Assembly (NCBI GenBank): GCA_023392975.1
Contig: JAEWNA010000174.1
Span: forward strand, 1-13,409
Direction: 5' to 3'
Source of the DNA: Pseudomonadota bacterium
GTDB lineage: Bacteria; Pseudomonadota; Gammaproteobacteria; Xanthomonadales; Xanthomonadaceae
Length of the DNA stretch: 13,409 bases
The notes below the pieces were generated by a model. It did no database searches and was not told the DNA's origin. It saw only the letters and a program-made list of their open reading frames with translations. This document shows positions 8,335-13,409 of this stretch, one piece after another; position 1 is the stretch's first letter; each line of letters opens with the position of its first letter. The translations under genes and the position numbers were made by a program.

Positions 8335-9163
8335 GGTCGTGCTGGAGACCGCCCGCGGCCGCTTCGCCGCGCTGCGCAACGACCGCACGGGCGGCCGGAA
8401 GCTGCTGGCGATGCACGGCTGGCTGGACAACGCCGCGAGCTTCCTGCCGATGGCGCCGCATCTGTCCGCCTACGATCTGGTCGCGCTGGACCTGCCCGGC
8501 CACGGCCGCAGCTTCCACTACCCGGCCGATGCCGAATACAGCCTGTTCAGCACGCTGCTGGACCTGCTCGCCGCCGCCGATGCGCTGGGCTGGGACCGCT
8601 TCTCCGTGCTCGGCCACTCGATGGGCGGCGCGATCGCCAGCCTGCTCGCCGCCGCCGCGCCGGAGCGCATCGAACGCCTGCACCTGATCGAGGCGCTGGG
8701 CCCGCTGTCCGGCACCGAGGACACCACCGGCGAACGCCTGCGCGATGCGGTCGTCAAGCGGCGCGCGCTCGAGGGCAAGCGCAAGCGCGTGTTCCACGAT
8801 CCGGAAATCGCCGTCGAGGCGCGGCGGATGACCAACGTCACCGAGATCGACGAGGCGTCGGCGCGGCTGCTGGTCGGACGCGGCCTGCGCACGGTCGACG
8901 GCGGCCTGGAGTGGAGCAGCGACGCCCGGCTGACGCTGCCCACCGCGGTGCGCATGACCGAGACCCAGATCCGCGACTGCCTGCGCGGCATCGCCTGCCC
9001 GGTGCGGATGGTCGTCGCCGACCCGCCGCCGGCGTACTTCCCGCCGATGGTGCGCGAGGCCCGCGTCGCCTGCGTCGCCGACATCCGCTGCCTCTCGCTG
9101 CGGGGCAGCCATCACCTGCACATGACCCATCCGGCGGAGGTCGTCGCGGCGCTGGAACTGTGA
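8327..9163 (+). CDS. Alpha/beta-fold hydrolase (SERHL-like)
   Basis: A 278-residue cytoplasmic serine hydrolase; substrate unknown. The alpha/beta-hydrolase marks are in order: the oxyanion-hole HGW (30-32), LDLPGHG (55-60 region), the nucleophile elbow GHSMGG with Ser98, a variable cap domain (about 125-215), the strand ending in VADPP as the likely place of the acid, and the C-terminal SHHLHMTHP with the catalytic His (H262 or H263). HGWLDNAASF is typical of the serine-hydrolase-like (SERHL) subgroup. No signal peptide. The ATG overlaps the hemH stop by 8 nt and follows a GCGGGGG stretch inside hemH. The pairing with hemH looks operonic, but the sequence does not show a heme-related role. 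Confidence 0.88.
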   Translation: MREVVLETARGRFAALRNDRTGGRKLLAMHGWLDNAASFLPMAPHLSAYDLVALDLPGHGRSFHYPADAEYSLFSTLLDLLAAADALGWDRFSVLGHSMGGAIASLLAAAAPERIERLHLIEALGPLSGTEDTTGERLRDAVVKRRALEGKRKRVFHDPEIAVEARRMTNVTEIDEASARLLVGRGLRTVDGGLEWSSDARLTLPTAVRMTETQIRDCLRGIACPVRMVVADPPPAYFPPMVREARVACVADIRCLSLRGSHHLHMTHPAEVVAALEL

Positions 9164-9190
9164 GGCCGCGGTGCGAAGGCCCGTTGCGGC

Positions 9191-9212
9191 AGAGCGGCCT
9201 CAAGGCCGCTCT
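9191..9212. terminator. 9-bp hairpin between convergent genes; dispersed palindrome
   Basis: AGAGCGGCC (9191-9199) pairs fully with GGCCGCTCT (9204-9212) around a TCAA loop, in the 67-nt gap between the converging hydrolase and metallopeptidase genes. There is no T-run on either side, so intrinsic termination is uncertain. Read on the minus strand it matches the palindrome at 4741-4760 at 19 of 20 positions, which marks it as a repeat family member. Confidence 0.55.
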
Positions 9213-9230
9213 TCAGAAAACCCCGGGGTC

Positions 9231-10046
9231 TCAGCCCGTCAGCGCCATCAGCTGCGCCTTCAGCGCGCGGCCGTGCTCGCGGAACCAGTCGCGCTGTTCG
9301 CGCCAGCCGGGGAAGCGCGCTTCCACTTCGCGCCAGTAGGCGGCGGAGTGGTCGTGGTGGATCAGGTGGCACAGCTCGTGCACCAGCACGTATTCGAACG
9401 CCGGCGGCGGTGCGAGCACCAGCGACAGGTCCAGCGCGACCGTGCCGTCGGGGGCCAGCGAGCCCCATTGCGAACTCATGCGCTTGAATTGCACCCGCCG
9501 CGGCGCACGCGGCAGGGTCGGCAACCAGCGCGGCAGCCAGCGGCCGACGTCGGTCCGTGCCTCGGCCTCGTAGAAGTCGCGCAGCGCGCGCTGCAGCGCG
9601 GCCTCGCCGGCACGGGCGGACACGTGGAAGACCAGTGCCTCGCCCTGCGCGTCGTTTTCGCGGCGCAGCGCGGTGAAGCGTCCCGGCGCCCAGCGCAGCG
9701 GCATCGCGACGCCGCGCAGCGGCAGCGCGATGGTCTCGTCGCGGCGCAGCGCGATCTGTTCGCCGTCGTGCAGGCGCGACAGCTGCTCGCGCAGCCAGCC
9801 GCCGTGTTCGGCCAGGAAGCGGTCCGCCGCGAGCAGGCTGGCGCGTTCGGGCACGGTCAGGCGCACGCCGCGCTCGCTCACCGACAGCTTGATGCGCCGC
9901 GCGCGCGGATCGCGCACGCGCAGCACTTCGACGGCGCGGCCGTCCTCGAAGCGGAACGGCACGACATCGCGCTGCTGCGGGCGCACGGCACGCGCGGGCG
10001 CACGCACGGGGGACGCGTCGTCGCGCCATCGGAATCGGAAAGGCAT
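9231..10046 (-). CDS. YgjP/DUF45-type zinc metallopeptidase
   Basis: A 271-residue protein of the SprT-like/DUF45 (E. coli YgjP) metallopeptidase group, predicted cytoplasmic. The zinc site is intact: HELCH at 223-227 (H223, E224 and H227) with the third ligand H233 in HHDHSAAYW, matching the family pattern HELxH-x5-HSxxFW. Other family signs are RRIKLSVSERGVRLTVP (50-66), an N-terminal beta domain, and RMSSQWGSLAPDGTVALDLSLVLAP (189-213, split here only for naming). No signal peptide or membrane segment. Cellular substrates of YgjP-type enzymes are not established. It lies 55 nt after rdgC on the same strand, so probably in the same transcript, and converges on the hydrolase gene. No clear SD. 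Confidence 0.87.
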   Translation of the reverse strand: MPFRFRWRDDASPVRAPARAVRPQQRDVVPFRFEDGRAVEVLRVRDPRARRIKLSVSERGVRLTVPERASLLAADRFLAEHGGWLREQLSRLHDGEQIALRRDETIALPLRGVAMPLRWAPGRFTALRRENDAQGEALVFHVSARAGEAALQRALRDFYEAEARTDVGRWLPRWLPTLPRAPRRVQFKRMSSQWGSLAPDGTVALDLSLVLAPPPAFEYVLVHELCHLIHHDHSAAYWREVEARFPGWREQRDWFREHGRALKAQLMALTG

Positions 10047-10101
10047 GCGACATGCTACCCGCAGCGCGCTGCACTGCGGAAGAGGCGTCGCACCGGATGC
10101 G

Positions 10102-11004
10102 TCATTCCGCCTTCGAAAGTTTCAGCGCCGGCTCCAGGGTGAGGAACAGGCGGCGCACTTCGGCGCTGAACAGCGCGAAGCGCGCGTCGAGCTCGGCGCG
10201 GAAATCGTCGCGATCGCTGGATTCGAGCTGGTCGACCGCACCGTCGAGGAACTTCAGCTTGCGGATCACCAGGTCCTCGCCGAGCACGAAGGAGACGTGG
10301 TCGTCGAGGGTCAGCGCCAGGCGCGTGACCTGCTTCCCGGCTTCCAGGTGCTTGGCGATCTCGTCGCTCTGCAGCTCCTGGTGCTGGCACTTGATCACCG
10401 CGCCGTGGTCGACCGGATCGCGCAGTTCGCATTCGTCGCCCAGCGACAGGCCGTCGGGCAGCGGGTCGCCGACGATCCAGCCGGTGAGGATCGACCGCGG
10501 TGCGACTTCGGCGTTCAGCGGCAGCGCCGGGAAACTGCCCAGCGCCTGGCGCACATCGGAGACCACGGCTTCGGCGCTCTTGCGCGAGGAGGTGTCGACC
10601 GCGATGAAACCGTGGGTCAGGTCGAGCATGGCGTCGGTGCGGCCGGGCTTCACGAACGCGCGCGGCAGCAGCTCGTGGACGAGGTCCTCCTTCAGCCGCT
10701 TGCGCGCGCGGCCGCCGAGGCGGCGGCCTTCCTTCTCCTCGATCTCGGCCAGCTTCTTCTGCAGCAGGTCGTTGACCACCGAGCCCGGCAGGATCTTGTC
10801 CTCGCTGCCGGCGGCCAGCCACAGCGCGTCGCCGATGCGGTGCGACAGCGCCTCCTCGTTGCGGCCGAACGGCGAGACGAAGCCGCGCGAGGACAGTTCC
10901 ATCGCGCCGACCGGCTTGAGCGCGCAATCGACGAGGCCGGCATCGAGGTCTTCGATGTTCAGCGAGGCGGGGAAGCGGAAGAACGTGAGGTTTCGGAAGA
11001 ACAT
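10102..11004 (-). CDS. rdgC: Recombination-associated protein RdgC
   Basis: A nucleoid-associated DNA-binding protein that forms a ring-shaped dimer around duplex DNA and tempers RecA-driven recombination. 300 residues, the usual length. Recognised from MFFRNLTFFRF at the start, LSSRGFVSPFGR (37-48), the basic stretch GRRLGGRARKRLKEDL, FVKPGRTDAMLDLTHGFIAVDTSS, and DECELRDP in the second half; all are typical of RdgC. The ATG is set by the conserved MFFRN start; the SD is weak (GGA about 8 nt upstream). It sits 113 nt after ttcA on the same strand, with a hairpin in between, so it may have its own promoter. Confidence 0.95.
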   Translation of the reverse strand: MFFRNLTFFRFPASLNIEDLDAGLVDCALKPVGAMELSSRGFVSPFGRNEEALSHRIGDALWLAAGSEDKILPGSVVNDLLQKKLAEIEEKEGRRLGGRARKRLKEDLVHELLPRAFVKPGRTDAMLDLTHGFIAVDTSSRKSAEAVVSDVRQALGSFPALPLNAEVAPRSILTGWIVGDPLPDGLSLGDECELRDPVDHGAVIKCQHQELQSDEIAKHLEAGKQVTRLALTLDDHVSFVLGEDLVIRKLKFLDGAVDQLESSDRDDFRAELDARFALFSAEVRRLFLTLEPALKLSKAE

Positions 11005-11117
11005 GGGGAGTCCGGAAAGGGTGAATGTCGTGTCGTCCCGAGGCCTGCGGCCGGGGGAGTCGGGCGGGAAGACGGGAGGGGCGCGACGGGCCCCTCGCTA
11101 CGCCCGGGAGGACACCA
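11005..11117 (-). other. ttcA-rdgC gap with hairpin
   Basis: GAGGGGC (11076-11082) pairs with GCCCCTC (11090-11096) over a 7-nt loop, 22 nt after the ttcA stop on the minus strand. No T-run follows. It could end or process the ttcA transcript ahead of rdgC. The rest of the gap is G-rich and shows no clear promoter. Confidence 0.35.
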
Positions 11118-12017
11118 TCAAGGCGTCGTACCCTCGTCGCTGCCGGCCTCGCCGCCCAGCCACGCATGCGCATCGGGCATCGGCGCGTCGCCGTGCCGGC
11201 CGAGCGACAGGAAGTCGAACAGCTTCGGGTCGCTGAGCTGCGAGGGGCGGATGTCGCCCAGCGCGCGGGCGATCTGCTCGACGCGACCGGGAGTCTCGCG
11301 TTCCCAGGCGTCCATCATCTTCTTCACCTGCTTGCGCTGCAGGTTCTCCTGCGAGCCGCACAGGTTGCAGGGGATGATCGGGAATTTCCGCGCCTCGGCG
11401 TAGGCGGCGATGTCGTCCTCGCGCACGTAGGCCAGCGGGCGGATCACCACATGCCTGCCGTCGTCGCTGAGCAGCTTCGGCGGCATCCCGCTGATCTTGG
11501 AATGGAAGAACAGGTTGAGGAAGAAGGTGGCGACGAGGTCGTCGCGGTGGTGGCCCAGCGCGATCTTCGTGAACCCCTGTTCCTCGGCGAAGGTGTACAG
11601 CGCGCCGCGACGCAGCCGCGAGCACAGCGAGCACATCGTCTTGCCCTCGGGCACCACGCGGGTGACGACCGAGTAGGTGTCCTGTTCGAGGATGCGGTAG
11701 TCGACGCCGATCGACTGCAGGTACTCGGGCAGCACGTGTTCGGGGAAGCCGGGCTGCTTCTGGTCGAGGTTGACCGCGGTGATCGAGAACGACACCGGCG
11801 CCTTCTTCTGCAGCTGCAGCAGGATGTCCAGCAGCGTGTAGCTGTCCTTGCCGCCGGACAGGCAGACCATCACCTTGTCGCCGTCCTCGATCATGCCGAA
11901 ATCGGCGATCGCGCGGCCGACCTGGTGGCGCAGGCGCTTGGCGAGCTTGTTGGCCTCGTGCGCGACGCGGCGCGACGGCGGCGGCAGCGGATCGGTGAGG
12001 GGCAGGGAGGTGTTCAT
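11118..12017 (-). CDS. ttcA: tRNA 2-thiocytidine synthetase TtcA
   Basis: Adds sulfur to cytidine 32 of certain tRNAs, using ATP and a [4Fe-4S] cluster. 299 residues. The PP-loop ATP-binding motif SGGKDS is at 54-59. The cluster ligands are present: C129 and C132 in MCSLC, and C217 in the PCNLCGSQ block (which also has C220). LGHHRDD (155-160 region) and FHSKISGMPPKL are further TtcA-type signatures. The Pro-rich first 15 residues and the Gly/Asp-rich last 25 or so are variable extensions. The start is the first ATG in frame with no clear SD. It diverges from the BON gene across 233 nt and heads the minus-strand run ttcA-rdgC-metallopeptidase. Confidence 0.96.
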   Translation of the reverse strand: MNTSLPLTDPLPPPSRRVAHEANKLAKRLRHQVGRAIADFGMIEDGDKVMVCLSGGKDSYTLLDILLQLQKKAPVSFSITAVNLDQKQPGFPEHVLPEYLQSIGVDYRILEQDTYSVVTRVVPEGKTMCSLCSRLRRGALYTFAEEQGFTKIALGHHRDDLVATFFLNLFFHSKISGMPPKLLSDDGRHVVIRPLAYVREDDIAAYAEARKFPIIPCNLCGSQENLQRKQVKKMMDAWERETPGRVEQIARALGDIRPSQLSDPKLFDFLSLGRHGDAPMPDAHAWLGGEAGSDEGTTP

Positions 12018-12158
12018 GCGAAGCCGCGACGTGGGCCGCGCATTCTAGCCCCGAAGCGACGACACGGCCGTGGCGGGCGCGGCCGCGGATCGGGCAGCGC
12101 GCAAGACGGTCCGCGCAGGGTGCAAGGGCGAAGTCGACGCCGCAATTCGTAACGCATT

Positions 12159-12176
12159 GATTCCAATGGAGGAATC
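12159..12176. promoter_or_regulatory. Inverted repeat next to the sigma-54 promoter
   Basis: GATTCC (12159-12164) and GGAATC (12171-12176) are exact inverted arms around a 6-nt AATGGA spacer. The centre is about 39 nt upstream of the predicted BON transcript start. That is closer than usual for a sigma-54 enhancer, so it may be a repressor or co-regulator site, or chance. Confidence 0.35.
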
Positions 12177-12179
12177 CGG

Positions 12180-12196
12180 TTGGCACGGCCTCTGCG
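12180..12196 (+). promoter_or_regulatory. Sigma-54 (RpoN) promoter for the BON gene
   Basis: TTGGCACGGCCTCTGCG matches the RpoN consensus YTGGCACGrNNNTTGCW at all but two fixed positions, with the required GG (12182-12183) and GC (12194-12195) separated by exactly 10 nt. The transcript should begin near 12207, leaving a leader of about 44 nt before the BON start at 12251. The activator (enhancer-binding protein) is not identifiable from this window. Confidence 0.75.
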
Positions 12197-12250
12197 GATC
12201 TCCCTCTGCCGGCGCGATCCGTCGGCATTCCCCCGCAATGGAGTTCGCAC

Positions 12251-12622
12251 ATGCAACCCAACCGCATGCATCCCGTTCCGAAGCTGGCCTTGGTCGCACT
12301 GCCGTTCGCGCTGGCGCTGTCCGCGCCGATCGCCATGGCGCAGGGCACTGGCGGCGAGCAGGCCAAGGCCAAGGCCGACGCCACCGCGTCCGAACAGCCG
12401 GTGACCGACAGCTGGATCACCACCAAGGTGAAGGCCGACCTGCTGGTGACCGAGGAGACCAAGGGCCTCGACATCAACGTCAGCACGCAGAACGGCGTCG
12501 TCACCCTGGCCGGCCGTCTCGACAGCCAGGCCCAGGTCGACAAGGCCGCCGCGATCGCCCGCGCCATCAAGGGCGTGAAGTCGGTCGACGCGACCACGCT
12601 GACGGTCAAGCCGCGCACCTGA
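12251..12622 (+). CDS. Periplasmic BON-domain protein (OsmY-like)
   Basis: A 123-residue exported protein with a single BON domain, a fold that tends to bind phospholipid surfaces; OsmY-type relatives are stress-induced and sit in the periplasm. Sec signal peptide about 1-30 (core LALVALPFALALSAP, cleavage after AMA), a short Ala/Lys-rich linker, then the BON domain at about 53-121 with the family's TKVKADLL, INVSTQNGVVTLAGRLDS and the closing VKSVDATTLTVK. OsmY itself has two BON domains; this has one. GGAG at 12240-12243 is spaced 7 nt from the ATG; MHPV (12266) is a less likely start. It lies behind the sigma-54 promoter and 151 nt before csbD, also a stress-type gene. Confidence 0.9.
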   Translation: MQPNRMHPVPKLALVALPFALALSAPIAMAQGTGGEQAKAKADATASEQPVTDSWITTKVKADLLVTEETKGLDINVSTQNGVVTLAGRLDSQAQVDKAAAIARAIKGVKSVDATTLTVKPRT

Positions 12623-12688
12623 CGGTCGCGACGGTTGGCGCCAGCCGCCGCCGGAAGGCCGACCTCCCTGTCCCGGCCACCGGCGCAC

Positions 12689-12712
12689 CGCATGCGGCCC
12701 CGGGCCGATGCG
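12689..12712 (+). other. Hairpin in the BON-csbD gap
   Basis: CGCAT (12689-12693) and CGGCC (12695-12699) pair with GGCCG (12703-12707) and ATGCG (12708-12712) around a 3-nt loop, with one bulged G. There is no T-run after it. It could mark partial termination or mRNA processing between the BON and csbD genes. Confidence 0.4.
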
Positions 12713-12745
12713 ATCCCTCGCAGTCCTTCATCCCTCGCAATTCCT
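12713..12745 (+). repeat. Direct repeat in the csbD leader
   Basis: ATCCCTCGCA occurs at 12713-12722 and again at 12730-12739, 17 nt apart. Each copy is followed shortly by TCCTT (12724-12728 and 12742-12746), which is complementary to the AAGGA of the csbD ribosome binding site at 12761-12765. Confidence 0.55.
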
Positions 12746-12773
12746 TTTCTTCATTCCCCCAAGGAGACACCGC

Positions 12774-12974
12774 ATGAACACCGACATCATCAAGGGCAAG
12801 TGGAAGCAGCTCAACGGCCGCATCAAGCAGCAGTGGGGCAAGCTCACCGACGATGACCTGACCGTGCTCGAAGGCGGCCGCGAATACCTCGCCGGCAAGG
12901 TCCAGGAGCGCTACGGCGTGACCAAGGACGTCGCCGAGCAGCAGGTCCGCGATTTCGAGAAGAACCTGCACTGA
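12774..12974 (+). CDS. CsbD-family stress protein
   Basis: A 66-residue hydrophilic cytoplasmic protein of the CsbD family (Bacillus CsbD and E. coli YjbJ are relatives). These are abundant, small, helical stress-response proteins of unknown biochemical role. The family pattern is clear: NTDIIKGKWKQLNGRIKQQWGKLTDDD, split as residues 2-14 and 15-28, then a region of the YGVTKDVAEQQV type and a charged C-terminus. The start is fixed by a strong SD, AAGGAG at 12761-12766, 7 nt before the ATG; the upstream frame to 12708 is not family-like. It follows the BON gene by 151 nt with a hairpin and a direct repeat in between, so it may share the sigma-54 transcript or have its own promoter. No second good sigma-54 site was found. 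Confidence 0.93.
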   Translation: MNTDIIKGKWKQLNGRIKQQWGKLTDDDLTVLEGGREYLAGKVQERYGVTKDVAEQQVRDFEKNLH

Positions 12975-13202
12975 CCCTCCGCCCCAAGGCGAATCCGCGT
13001 CGCGCCCGTGCAGGTGCGATGCGGCAGGTGCCGCGTCGCGCGCCTCCCCTCGCGCGTCGCGGCGCATCGTCGTCCTGCCGGTGCCCGGGCTCCGGTCAAA
13101 CCGGCATCGGCAGGACGACGGCTTCACGGTTGCGGCGCCGCGCCACGGGCCGCGCGCAGGCCCCACCGCCACCCGCGTTCTCTCCCGCCCATCGAGGCTT
13201 CG
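12975..13202 (+). ncRNA. Structured non-coding region after csbD (candidate 3'-UTR RNA)
   Basis: No gene is visible between the csbD stop and the terminator at 13203. Two hairpins are clear. One pairs 13031-13042 with 13051-13062 (11 of 12 positions, 8-nt loop). A longer one pairs 13068-13085 with 13103-13120 (17 Watson-Crick pairs and one G-T, 17-nt loop). CCGCGTCGCGC occurs at both 12995-13005 and 13031-13041, so the arm at 13051-13062 could pair with either. GCAGGTGC is also repeated (13010-13017 and 13024-13031). This may be a csbD-derived small RNA or simply a structured 3' end; no promoter of its own was recognised. Confidence 0.35.
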
Positions 13203-13232
13203 CCGCTCCGCGCCCCCGCGGAGCGGCTTTTT
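13203..13232 (+). terminator. Rho-independent terminator before mutM
   Basis: A perfect 10-bp stem, CCGCTCCGCG (13203-13212) with CGCGGAGCGG (13217-13226), closes on CCCC and is followed by C and five T residues (13228-13232). It ends rightward transcription from the csbD side and insulates mutM, whose start is 72 nt further on. Confidence 0.88.
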
Positions 13233-13303
13233 CTTGGGCGATGCGCGATGCCTGCCGCCATCGGCGGTCGTATCATCGGGCGCTCCCCCGCCCGTCCGCG
13301 CCC

Positions 13304-13409
13304 ATGCCCGAACTGCCCGAAGTCGAAACCACGCGCCGCGGCCTGGCGCCGCATCTCGAAGGCCGGCGCGTCCTCGGCGCGACGCTGCGGCGGCCGGACC
13401 TGCGCTGGC
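13304..13409 (+). CDS. mutM: Formamidopyrimidine-DNA glycosylase, 5' part only
   Basis: Base-excision repair enzyme that removes 8-oxoguanine and ring-opened purines. Only the first 35 residues lie in the window. MPELPEVETTRRGLAPHLEG is the hallmark start: Pro2 is the catalytic nucleophile (after Met removal) and Glu3 the catalytic acid. The family is about 270 residues with a C-terminal zinc finger, which cannot be checked here. No strong SD is present. The upstream 71 nt follow the terminator at 13203-13232, so the gene must have its own promoter; TATCAT at 13271-13276 is a possible -10 box without a good -35. Confidence 0.95.
   Translation, partial: MPELPEVETTRRGLAPHLEGRRVLGATLRRPDLRW

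Noticed and set aside
7198..8430. Upstream extension of the SYLF frame to a 700-residue protein
   Set aside because: The extension is antisense to hemH and would bury a proper Sec signal peptide inside the protein; the ATG at 7197 is the sensible start.
12635..12651. Sigma-54-like TTGGCGCC sequence upstream of csbD
   Set aside because: The GG and GC dinucleotides are 11 nt apart instead of 10 and the -12 half lacks TTGC.
13124..13354. A 76-codon minus-strand frame before mutM
   Set aside because: It overlaps the terminator stem and the mutM start, and its product is Arg/Gly-rich without any family resemblance.

Overview
The window is a high-GC, tightly packed chromosomal segment. Its gene content (tatABC, hemH, rdgC, ttcA, mutM) and protein flavour fit a gammaproteobacterium of the Xanthomonadales/Lysobacterales (Lysobacter, Luteimonas or a close relative). 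That assignment is inferred from gene content and recalled protein similarity, not from a search. There are no signs of phage, IS elements, CRISPR arrays, tRNA or rRNA. Thirteen genes are supported: eleven complete, and two cut by the window edges (acs on the left, mutM on the right).

Region 1 (1-4611) looks like a carboxylate-use module. acs (acetyl-CoA synthetase, minus strand) diverges from a two-gene operon encoding a DcaP-type outer-membrane porin and a metabolite:H+ symporter (MHS) family permease, 15 nt apart. Together they could move a small organic acid across both membranes and, if it is acetate, activate it to acetyl-CoA. The 197-nt divergent control region holds a nearly perfect 11/12-nt inverted repeat that could be an operator.

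Region 2 (4612-6327) starts with a convergent gap holding two hairpins, one of them a classic terminator, followed by the twin-arginine translocase operon tatA-tatB-tatC on the minus strand. A GC-rich hairpin lies between tatA and tatB.

Region 3 (6328-9163): a secreted SYLF-domain protein (minus) diverges from hemH (ferrochelatase), which overlaps an alpha/beta-hydrolase gene by 8 nt. A 9-bp palindromic hairpin, nearly identical to the terminator stem of region 2, closes this unit.

Region 4 (9231-12017): a minus-strand run of ttcA (tRNA 2-thiocytidine synthesis), rdgC (recombination-associated DNA-binding protein) and a YgjP/DUF45-type zinc metallopeptidase.

Region 5 (12018-13409): an excellent sigma-54 (RpoN) promoter match drives a periplasmic BON-domain protein, followed by a CsbD-family stress protein with a strong ribosome binding site and a repeated leader. 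Then comes a structured non-coding stretch ending in a textbook terminator, and the first 35 codons of mutM (formamidopyrimidine-DNA glycosylase).

No wholly new multi-gene system is evident. The most promising leads are the sigma-54 promoter on the BON/CsbD pair, the structured RNA-like region after csbD, the two-cysteine periplasmic insertion in the permease, and the operator-like repeat between acs and the porin.
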